Below, piece by piece: positions 23,600 to 32,021 of a stretch of DNA of 64,000 nucleotides. The DNA comes from Podospora pseudoanserina. Its lineage: Eukaryota > Ascomycota > Sordariomycetes > Sordariales > Podosporaceae. Where the stretch lies: positions 3,596,001 through 3,660,000 of the forward strand of contig NC_085924.1 of NCBI RefSeq assembly GCF_035222485.1, written 5' to 3'. Position numbers and translations under genes: made by a program. Each line of letters starts with the position of its first letter. Within the stretch, counting starts at the first letter, position 1. The notes beneath the pieces are model-generated. The model worked only from the letters and a program-made list of their open reading frames with translations, had not been told where the DNA came from and did no database searches.

Positions 23600-25417
23600 T
23601 CAGGTGGTGTTCACAATAACCTGCGCCGGAAACACCACCACCTCCTCCTCCCCTTCTCCTCTCAAATCCCCCTTCTGCACCACCAAAGGAAACAAAACAA
23701 CCCTCACCACAGTCCCCTCGAGATCCCCCTCCGTGTCCCCCCGACCACCCGGTTGCGTCATCAACGACGAGATAAAATTCACCGTCGCCGCCAGCTCCCC
23801 ATCCTCATTGTACTCGGGCATCAACGGCGGCAACACCATAAACTCAGCCACCTGCGTCCTCATCTCAATCGACAGATCCACCGCCTCACTCACCACCCTC
23901 CTCAGCTGCACCCTCAGCTGCTCTTCCAAATTCCCCGGCGGCGGCAACACCTTCGACAGCGCCTCCAAAATCGCCTCTGCCACCGCAACGGCATCCCTAT
24001 CCCTCTGTTTTCTGAACGATTCCCTCCTCGACCACAGCCCCAGCGTGGTAGCCCTCCAAGCACGAACCGTCGCCGTCGGCCCAACGTCCGTTAGCTGTTT
24101 TTCTAATGACTTGAGCTTGAACCTCTGCTCCCGGTCCATGCCGAAGAGGTAACGGGTGAAAATGAATTCCCAGATCATTGACATGGTGACAGAAGTAAAC
24201 ATGTCCCGGCGTTTCACCCTGTCACGGAGGTAGTTATCGGGGTCGGAGCCGTCGAGGACAGAGTTATCTAGCCTGTTGATGATTTTTTCATCGTTGATTT
24301 CCGAGGTGAGGCGACTGGCGCGCATGTCGGAGAATTTGGAGAAGCGGAGGACCCATTGGGTGACGGTCGTGAAGAGGTGCTGGCAGCGCTGGCCAAAGTA
24401 TTCGGTGGTGTGGATTGTTCCGAGCTGGGTTGGTTGGGCTTTGAGGATATCTAGGCTTGTTGGCAAGCTTTGGGAGGTCGTGGGTTGGGTGGCAGCCTCT
24501 TCGGGAGTGTCGGTAGTAGGTTTGGGTGCAGGTTGAACAACCTCGGATGCCGTGGATGGCATCGGCGAGACTGCTGTAGGGTCACCCCTCCGGTCACCGG
24601 ATGGCTCGGATGTAGACACGAGAAACGATCGTGATTGGGTTTTTGAGTCGAAGCTGATATTTTCCAGAGCCATGATCGATTGCGGACTTTTCGTGCTAGT
24701 CCTGTTGGTGACGACCTCCTTCGCCAAAGCCATCATTCGTCGGTAGGCTCTCGAGTTGACAACAGTGTTATCAAATTCGAACTCGACGCCCTCGGCCACA
24801 GTGTTCCCATCCCCACGGAAGATCGTGTCGGCAGTCCTCCGCGGATTCAGAACAGACTCGGCAATTTGAAGCTGAGGATTCGCCAACCGCAAGGACGCCG
24901 CCTTGGTCGCTTGCCTGTCTAGCAAACCTTTCCCGTTTCTGACACCCTCGAGAATCTCATCGGTAGTATTCATGTGCAACACTTGAACCAGAAACGCAAT
25001 CGCGGACTGCTGTCCTTGCAATAGCGATAGGTACCCCTTCATCTCCCCCTCATTTCGCACAATCCGCGCTTTAGTCCACCACGTCCGCACAAGCGAGCGA
25101 CGGGACTCCATCAGTGCGGTGGCATCGCAGAGTTTTTCGAGGGAGTCCTCGAAGCAGGTTAGTACGACTAGGCAACCGGTGAGGGTTGTGTCGAGGGTGT
25201 GGACGACCTCGGCCTGGCCGCGGACGGTGTGGTTTTGCAGGATGAGGGTCTGGAGCTGGGACAGGCCGGTCTTGATGGCGGCGCATTGGGAGGAGAGGGC
25301 GGTGATGGTGACTTGGGCGTTTTGGAATTTGGTGCGGAGGGTGTCGAGGGCGCGGGCTGCTTGGAGGCAGATGCCTGTGATGCCTGCAATCGAGGCTGTT
25401 ATCGAGAGGGGGTCCAT
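23600..25417 (-). CDS. HeLo-like / fungal STAND N-terminal domain protein without NACHT
   Basis: One exon, 605 aa. The N-terminus, MDPLSITASIAGITGICLQA followed by ARALDTLRTKF, is the signature opening of the fungal HeLo-like N-terminal domain found on NLR/STAND proteins of programmed cell death and non-self recognition. A largely helical segment of about 200 residues follows. Unlike NLRs, there is no P-loop NACHT or NB-ARC and no ankyrin, WD or TPR repeats. The middle is a Ser/Thr/Pro-rich linker (about residues 255-330), and the C-terminal half is a helical region of unknown type (LDILKAQPTQLGTIHTTEYF, then FTRYLFGMDREQRFKLKSLE). Stand-alone proteins of this layout are common and diverse in filamentous ascomycetes. 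A role in cell-death or heterokaryon signalling is possible from the domain, but not shown. The gene borders an accessory stretch. Confidence 0.82.
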   Translation of the reverse strand: MDPLSITASIAGITGICLQAARALDTLRTKFQNAQVTITALSSQCAAIKTGLSQLQTLILQNHTVRGQAEVVHTLDTTLTGCLVVLTCFEDSLEKLCDATALMESRRSLVRTWWTKARIVRNEGEMKGYLSLLQGQQSAIAFLVQVLHMNTTDEILEGVRNGKGLLDRQATKAASLRLANPQLQIAESVLNPRRTADTIFRGDGNTVAEGVEFEFDNTVVNSRAYRRMMALAKEVVTNRTSTKSPQSIMALENISFDSKTQSRSFLVSTSEPSGDRRGDPTAVSPMPSTASEVVQPAPKPTTDTPEEAATQPTTSQSLPTSLDILKAQPTQLGTIHTTEYFGQRCQHLFTTVTQWVLRFSKFSDMRASRLTSEINDEKIINRLDNSVLDGSDPDNYLRDRVKRRDMFTSVTMSMIWEFIFTRYLFGMDREQRFKLKSLEKQLTDVGPTATVRAWRATTLGLWSRRESFRKQRDRDAVAVAEAILEALSKVLPPPGNLEEQLRVQLRRVVSEAVDLSIEMRTQVAEFMVLPPLMPEYNEDGELAATVNFISSLMTQPGGRGDTEGDLEGTVVRVVLFPLVVQKGDLRGEGEEEVVVFPAQVIVNTT

Positions 25418-26059
25418 TGATGGTGCCTAGTCACCCACAATGGGCCGCGCCGGTTGATGCCGAAAAAATACGGCACGTTAATACCATCTCTCAAGACAAG
25501 TTTTGGAATCTGCGTGATCATCAGGAATCGTATCCAGCTGGGGGCGCATAAGGCATCTTTCGAGGCTATGCTGCAGGATTGATTCTTGGCGGCACATAAC
25601 TGGTCGATGGACTTGTTCGGAAGAAGTGAGGAAATACCACTCGATAGCGATCTACACCTAGAGTTTGAACTTTGAATTCAACAGTGGCTTCAGCTGTCAA
25701 TTCGGAATGATGGACACGACTGATCTTTTTGCTGAACCATTTTGAACAGCCGCTAAAATAAGTACCTTAGTCGAGCAACTAACGTAGACCATGAGTTGCT
25801 ACCCGGTAGCATAACAGTGGCATATCACGAACTCTCTTCGAAACCAAATCGCAGTTCGCATGAGGATGTCACATCCTACATTATTCACACTCCCTCAGAT
25901 TCAAACCCACAAGTGACACCAACATAATGTCATCAAATAATCAAACAACATGTCTCACGACAGTGAAACACAGAAGAGTAAGGAGCAACGTCACTGCAGC
26001 ACAGTATATATATTAGGTCCTTTTTACTCCTTCCAACAGCAGCCCTGAAATCTTGACCA
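25418..26059. other. Upstream region of the HeLo-like gene
   Basis: About 640 bases, locally A/T-richer than the flanking genes. No ORF or RNA gene supported. Confidence 0.5.
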
Positions 26060-26330
26060 GGGCGCCACATTGTGGTCAGGACAAATGGTCAAGGTGGAGG
26101 AGCTGCTTATTACCCCCCGGCGGGAGCTTGCAACCGACAGCTCCCGAGTTCGATTCCGAAGTGAAACCCACGGGTTTTCATAGCCGGCCACCCTACAACT
26201 AAAGGTTGGTCGGTGAGCTTTTGCTTTTTCTGGGCCCAGTTAATAGATTATTTTGGCTTCCTTTTTGGGTTTTTTTTTTTTTTTTTTTTTTGGCCCAGTT
26301 GATACAGTATTTTGATTTTCTTCATCCTGG
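26060..26330 (+). mobile_element. Possible tRNA-related SINE-like element
   Basis: An A-box match (TGGTCAAGGTGG, 26086-26097) and a B-box match (GAGTTCGATTCC, 26146-26157) lie 48 bases apart on the same strand, a normal RNA polymerase III internal-promoter spacing. The sequence does not fold as a proper tRNA: the T-stem and acceptor stem do not pair. A T-tract (26270-26291) follows, bracketed by an imperfect direct repeat of about 28 bases (GGCCCAGTTAATAGATTATT at 26233 and GGCCCAGTTGATACAGTATT at 26292). This suits a tRNA-derived retroelement or remnant, but no second copy is visible in the window, so the call is tentative. Confidence 0.35.
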
Positions 26331-26573
26331 AGACAAGTAACTGGGTATCGATTTTTACTTCGAGACTTGAGCCGAAGGTCTTTGAAACCAGACATTGGTC
26401 GCCATCTGACAATGTTTTCATAACGACTCACATCTTGTCCAACAAGCCAAGTAGTTTACTTATGCCTTTAACATGCAATTAATTCGATTATTTCTCGAGA
26501 TCAGCCACTGCGATTGTACCTCGAGTCAAAAGTCTCAAAGACAAACACTATCTTAATCACCGATATACCTTGG

Positions 26574-27199
26574 TCACACCCGGCAACATTTCTTTTTGGT
26601 AGAAATCCCGTCAGACGAGCCGGGTCGTTTTCTCAACACAGCTCGTGATCCACCCGTCGATTTGAGCACCATCTTATAATCATGTTCGAATGACATTTTG
26701 CTACTGGATAACACTATCTGTACCATAGAGAGAGAGCCATGATACAAGGCGGCAGTTGTTTGGATTTCTAGTTCGTTATATTCCTGGCCGTTCCGCGCAT
26801 TGTAATCCCACGAAATAATAGCCTTCTCGTCTTCCAATGCATCAGGAAGGCATTCGCTAGAGCAATTACACGGCGCTGGGAAGGGATCTGTACTAAAAGG
26901 TTTCAATGATCCTTGCTTTTCGTTCGACTGGAACAAGGCATCTATCAGACTCAGAAAAAAAAGGGAAAGATTACATTCCACGCCTTGGTGATATACCCGG
27001 CTTGATCATCCTTGGCGTACGCCGCTACACGAGAGAGTAGGCCGGGAAGCAATGGTGGACATGATTTTATATCCGATGCAATGGATTGCCGAGGACGATC
27101 AAGGTCAGGCTTCTCAGCTCCAAGCCAATACCTTGCACTATCGACACCATTGATAGGTAGGTATTGGCATCTCAAGAGTCGATATCGTCTACAGACCAA
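26574..27199 (-). CDS. Unrecognised ORF, possibly two exons
   Basis: Not a family I recognise. A minus-strand segment with coding character (ARYWLGAEKPDLDRPR… ending ITKAWN) can be spliced with GT-AG signals across about 40 bases (gtaatc…ttccag) to a second segment that starts SNEKQGSLKPFSTDP and ends KKKCCRV. The C-terminus has adjacent cysteines after three lysines, a pattern seen in some lipid-modified proteins. No ATG is convincing for the first exon, so the 5' end may be missing or decayed. Neighbours are a broken gene and a possible retroelement. It could be a fragment of a degraded accessory gene. Confidence 0.35.
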
Positions 27200-27228
27200 C
27201 CGAAATTATGCTCTCTTTTTGACGTACG

Positions 27229-28153
27229 TCATTCATGATTTTTTGCTGCGAAATTCAATTTGGACAGGACAAGCTCCATTAACCTCAGCAGCTCTCCCTC
27301 CGGTCGCATTGGAATATAGACATATGTAATGGGGATTGGGGGACTGGTTGGGTACCGTTGACTGGGCCGGTCTAACCGGTCGAGAAAGTGAGAGGGGATG
27401 AGGGCTGTGTAAAAATAGAGGTTGTCATCCTTGGCGGCCAGTAGATGAACCTATTCAAAAACACTGTTGGCCCACCCCAAGCGTGCGGCATCGCATTAGG
27501 TTATACGTACCTTGTAGTGGTCAGGACGGCTTTGGTCTTGGTAGGACTGCTCCTGCGCAAGGGCAATCAGAACGGCAGCGATATATGGATCCTCAATGTC
27601 TTTGGCCGGTCGGAGGCGCCGTTGCCGCTTATGCTGCGCCCGGGCAACGGGCGAGTTGAGCCGACGGGATCGGAAGAGGGAGATGGATTTGTCGCGGCGT
27701 CTTTGCGCGGCTTCGAGATCGAGATAGGCAAGCCTTGGGGGGGTTGGGACGGGCGAGAAGAGAGCGTCGGTCGCGAGAGACGCAACTACCCGTCGACTGA
27801 ATTGGAAGTTGAGCTTGGTGCCGTCGTACTCGTTGAGCTTGAAGTACTCGAGGAGAGCGCCCCTGACTAGCGTCTTTGCTAGAATGCTACGCGGTAGTTG
27901 ACGAGCAGCATGCCGGAGCCCTTCCGGGAACCGGGCTTGCTCGTGCCCGTGCGGTCCAATCACTTCGCGGGCGAAGTAACATCCGAGAAGGGCGAGGTGC
28001 TGCGCTGTCCAGTGTAGCGGCCGCACAAACAGACGATCGCGACTATGTTTGCGCAGAATGTCATTTTATTGATGCCAGTTCGGTTTCTCGGAGGCGCTTG
28101 AGCGGTACCTCCGGTTTCCCTTCAGTCGCAGATTTGGCAGTAGACATTGGCAT
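27229..28153 (-). pseudogene. Sordariomycete accessory-family gene broken by a one-base shift
   Basis: Two exons: 28153-27511 and 27450-27229, with a GT-AG intron (gtacgt…gaatag). The protein opens MPMSTAKSATEGKPEVPLKR and reads to LASIK, then hits TGA at 28061-28063. One base over, the frame continues NDILRKHSRDRLFVRPLHW, TAQHLALLGCYFAREVIG, PRSILAKTLVRGALLEYFK, DALFSPVPTPPRLAYLDLE, and in exon 2 VHLLAAKDD…YFYTALIP…FLDRLDRPSQ, ending at TGA. This pattern belongs, to my recollection, to an uncharacterised protein family repeated in many filamentous ascomycetes. Removing one A from the AAAA run at 28064-28067 would join the two parts as LASINDILRKHS. It is thus either a recent pseudogene or a consensus error. 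Function unknown. Confidence 0.6.
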
Positions 28154-28649
28154 TTTGTGTTGGGTAAGGTTTGTTTGGGAGAGTGGTCGCGGTGGGATGG
28201 ACGCGTTGTTCGAATTGCGTCACCAGATCATGTGATATAATGTCCCAGGCTGTTCGCAAAATGGTCCACGCCCCACCCTGAATTCAACCAATCAGGGCTT
28301 ACATTCTACTTACAAAATATACGGGCCTTAAAACTCTTCCAAATTCTTAATTTTTACGCCAATAGAGCAAGATTTATTAATCCCAAGAGCTCCTTTATAT
28401 TCTATGCGCTTCTTTCTTCTTCTAAATGGCCTTGTTATATTTCAAAACGATGAAGTTGGGGGTTTTGGTCTTTGGAAGTGTTCAAAGTGTTTGATGAGTT
28501 GCAAGAGGAGACCGTGGACCTCATTGACAACCACCCTGCATAGAGTCCAATGCTACCTACCCAGCCCAAGGCAAATGTGGTCCCTTATTGCGCTGGAAGT
28601 AATGTTGTGCTTCATCGTTCTTCTATATTACTCAAGAACCTGTCCAAAA

Positions 28650-29870
28650 GTTCAGATGAAATCTTCGGACACCGGGGCGCGACCAGCCAAAAGGCAGAAG
28701 CTGGATGGCATCAACGTTATCCTGAACACGAGCAACGAGGAGCTGACGAAACCTGCTAGCAAAAATGGGGCCCTCGCCATTTAATCGCTTATAGGCTTCG
28801 CGTTGGCCATAAATCCCCATTTCTACCGACCTTCCTCGATATTCACCACAATTCTTGTCCCGTATGCGGGGGTCACAATACACCGTCTCAGAGAGTCGAC
28901 ATTGACCGAGTTAGGTCCTTGATTGGGGAAACTCCCCGGACTTTGTGCCAGCAGGCCGAAAGTGAACTTCTTCGACTGCCCGAGGGCTTTTTCTGGGCCG
29001 CCCTTGCCCGCACAGCTCGCCACGAGCTTCTTGAGCCTGTGGCAGAGAAGGTGTATCCGCAGCGAGCGAGGACATCCGTACAGAGGGAAGGCTACATCCC
29101 CCTCCGGAACGGCTATACTCGGTTCCTCATCTTCTACCATACCCTCTTTATCCGATTTTGGTAACGATACGGATGATTTCGACGAGGACGAGAATGAGGC
29201 CCGGCGTGGTAAACCTGAGGTGGTCACCGTTCATCATGTCACCTGTTTCCTACAAGTTGCCCTAGGACTTTGCCTCCTGCAGCATTCCGCCGCCGAAACT
29301 AGGATGCAGGTCGAGGTCAGACCACGGGCCGGGCGTTTTCGGTCGACAATTCAAATTGCCGGAAATCCTATTACGGCTGAAGACAACGGAGGGGTTTGTC
29401 GTGTGCGTCACAGGGGGTATAGGTGGACGATGGACAAACCTTACTTGGCTATTATCGAAGTAAAGCGAGCATTTTAGCCCATCAACGCTGATGACAGAAC
29501 GGCATCATACCACCCAGTCAGACCGTACGAGAATCTGGCACAGTATCTTGGCGAAGCCGTTGTTACTTAGGCAAACCCCCAGCATTTCAAGAAAGGGTCA
29601 AGATTTTTCTACCTCATCTCCCCCTTCCCCTCCTTCTCCTAGGTTAATCGTATATAGCTGCTCGTGCTTACTTTACTTCAGAGCGGTTTTGATTGCGGCC
29701 ACGAATACCTTTCTCCGCTTTATTCGAGCAAAGGGCCCTTGTCGGTGATGCTTCGAAGGAAGTCTTTGTTCAAATGCAGAGTACGAGCTAGTTAAACCTT
29801 CAGTCCATATAAAGCGAGACGGGTCGCCCTTTGTCACGTTCTAGCATTAGTAGCATGCGCATGAAGTTTA
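28650..29870 (+). pseudogene. Decayed accessory gene with RIP-like stop codons
   Basis: Plus-strand coding remnants in shifting frames: VRSLIGETPRTLCQQAES, LPEGFFWAALARTARHELL, EKVYPQRARTS, then in another frame VTVHHVTCFLQVALGL, PYLAIIEVKRAF-stop, LAQYLGEAVVT-stop-ANPQ, then VLIAATNTFLRFI and finally RRVALCHVLALV. The order KRAF, QYLGEAV, IAATNTFLRFI, RRVALCHVLAL is that of an uncharacterised fungal family I recall as widespread. Two stops in the same frame (29475-29477 and 29568-29570) stand where the family would have Gln and Trp; CAG to TAG and TGG to TAG are the changes expected from C-to-T mutation of either strand at CpA. At least two frameshifts are also needed. Clearly non-functional. 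The upstream limit is uncertain. Confidence 0.6.
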
Positions 29871-30145
29871 AGGTGGAACTGGAATTCTATCGATGTTTGG
29901 ATTCTATAGTAAAGATGTGGTGGTGTGCTGTAACAGGCGAAGCTCTCATGACAAGGGCCACCAAGCCCGCCAATGGTAACTATGTCCCAGGGTTCTATCA
30001 GCAGGCACTCAACGACCAAGCCTGGATCTCGAATATCAAAAGGCATCTCAACAAACTGTGTGAACGGGTGCGCCAACTCGATGACCACGCTGGTAACGAA
30101 GGTGAGATGTCGGACAAAGATATCATCTCAAGACTACACAAGTAG
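29831..30145 (+). pseudogene. Short unrecognised coding remnant
   Basis: An open frame of about 100 codons (…ELEFYRCLDSIVKMWW, ISNIKRHLNKLCERVRQLDD) with helical, coding-like composition. It begins inside the end of the preceding decayed gene and has no plausible promoter or intron. I do not recognise it. It may be the remains of another accessory gene. Confidence 0.25.
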
Positions 30146-30503
30146 GTAATGTTTAACGCCGCTTCATACCAACCCACACCCTAACACTTTGTCCAGAGAG
30201 CCAAGTACTTCACCATGCTTCTCAACTCACACAGACAATCATCACACGTCTCGCCACCGCACTGCCATTGACACCACAGATTGACAACCATCATGATGAT
30301 ATTCATTTTACCCTTTACCAAACGCCCCGAGAACGCCACGCTAAATAAGCTATACTATGTATGCTCTTGGCAGCACACAAGACAGCCCATAAAATCCCAG
30401 TACCATAAATACAGAATACAACAAATTCACTCACCATCCTCATTGCCCACTGTCGAGAATTCATTCTCCAAGTGTATGAGAAAATCACCACCTCCCAACC
30501 CCA
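30146..30503. other. Intergenic region between accessory remnants and ELYS-like gene
   Basis: About 360 bases of A- and C-rich sequence. Nothing recognisable. Confidence 0.5.
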
Positions 30504-30645
30504 TTAACCCCCACCTGCTCCAACCCCCCGCCCCGTAACAACCTCCCTCATGACCCTAACAGCCCTCGCACTCTTCCCCCCCTCCCCCCCTCCCTACCCC
30601 CACAAACTCATTAAACCACTCCTCCTCCCTCCCTCCAACGGCAAA
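30504..30645 (-). pseudogene. Frame-shifted C-terminal end of the ELYS-like gene
   Basis: Beyond the stop at 30646, three short family-like pieces lie in two alternating frames, separated by polypurine runs (G6 at 30666-30671 and G7/G8 runs near 30576-30592). About three single-base indels are needed to restore one frame to the TAA at 30504-30506. Such clustering in G-runs points to sequence error, though real decay of the tail is possible. Confidence 0.5.
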
Positions 30646-31432
30646 CTAACCAACTCCCTCACCCTCCCCCCACTCTCCCCCACCCTCGATCACACTCCCC
30701 ACCAACCTCTCAAACAACCCCCTCCTCGCATTCTCCGGCCACATCCTAGTAAAATACAACGCCTCCGTCACGCTCGTCCTCGCCAACGCCCCAAACAACA
30801 GCTCCAAACTCTCGCCCGTCTTGAGCACCGGCTGGACAGTGTTATAATACGCTAACGGCAACGAGTAATCATCCTCCGTCTTCTTGGCGTGCTTGACCAG
30901 AACTGTTATAATATCGTCGGCAAACTCGCTTGGCAAGGAAGGATGGCAGAGGTATTCCAACGCAAACTTGAATTCTGACCTGTCCATATGCCACAGCCCC
31001 CGCATGAGGATCTGGTAGTTGGATGGGAGCCCCGACTCGTCGGCGAGGGAAAGGGCTAGGTTGGAGGTACGGGGGCCGCGTTTTTCGTCAAAGTCGAGGA
31101 GGAGGTAGAAGAGGACTGAGAGGCGGGCGTGGGGGGAGATGCCGGGGGAGGAGGTGATGATTTGGTTGTGGAGGGAGCGGAGGGCGGAGGAGGAGTGAGG
31201 GGGGTAGACTTTTGATGCTGGAACAAGAATGTTAGTATCTGGGGGGGTGGGGGGAAGGGGAGGGGAACAAACCATCTTTGATACCTAGGCGGTGGAGGAC
31301 TCGATCGATGAAGAGGACGCCGTCGAAGGATTTGCGAAAGGTTTCGATTTGGCGGGAAAAGGTTGGGTCGTAGGGGGATGGGCCGTCGGTTGGGAAGGCG
31401 GCGTTGAAGTGGGTGAAGTCGAGCATGTTCAT
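30646..31432 (-). CDS. ELYS-like nuclear pore complex assembly protein
   Basis: Fungal counterpart of the ELYS-like domain (S. pombe Ely5 class), which joins the nuclear pore outer ring. Exon 1 is 31432-31273 ([13 protein letters not shown]… [18 protein letters not shown]). A short intron follows (gtttgt…gttccag). Exon 2 starts at 31217 ([20 protein letters not shown]). The helical ELYS domain covers about residues 35-235 and includes [38 protein letters not shown] and [17 protein letters not shown]. The annotated frame stops at 30646 in a G-rich tract. Family-like pieces continue past the stop in alternating frames: RELVSLPLE, then GREEEWFNEFVG, then SARAVRVMREVVTGR with a TAA at 30504-30506. 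The true C-terminus is therefore probably about 45 codons longer. It shares a short divergent promoter with SMC4. Confidence 0.8.
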
Positions 31433-32021
31433 TTTGGCGGTGGTTATGGGAGGTGTGATGTTGATGGGTTGGGTTTGGGGGAATGTAAACAGAGGAAGGC
31501 TTCAAAAGCTTGATGAAGCTTCAGATGTGACGACGTGCGACCCGACCCGATTGATTCATGAATTAGAGGGAAAAGAAGCTTGGTTTAGCTTGTCTAACGG
31601 GGTGCGGTGGAGCTGATAATGCCGTTAAGCGGAAAACTGTCACGGGATAGCGTGTTCTCGAGATGGTCAATTCAGACGCGCGATAAGAACGCGTTCGACC
31701 AGTCAATCGTGGCTGGTGTCTAGTGGCTAGTGGCTTTTGGCGGGGGCAGACGTGGCTTGTGATTTGTTTACAATCAATCAATGTCAACAGACGACAACTG
31801 GGGAAAGCGGGGCCTGAGCTCTGGGATTTGTCGCAGCGACTTTTGGACTGAAACGACTCGACAAAAACTCGACGACGACCACCAGCGCGTTTTGTGTTTC
31901 TGTTGCGTGGGAGATCTGCCAGGCGCTTTGTGTATCTTGCCTTTGCGCAGCGATCTGTTGCGCTGTTTGTTGTTGGTTTTCTTGATTTCTTTTGGACGTT
32001 TGTAGCACACACACCGCAAAT
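31433..32021. promoter_or_regulatory. Divergent promoter between ELYS-like gene and SMC4
   Basis: 589 bases separate the two start codons, so the nuclear pore and condensin genes share one regulatory interval. Nothing in it is recognisable as a specific cell-cycle site with confidence. Confidence 0.6.

Noticed and set aside
26086-26170. tRNA gene suggested by A- and B-boxes
   Set aside because: T-stem and acceptor stem do not pair and no CCA-side partner exists. Treated as tRNA-related instead.
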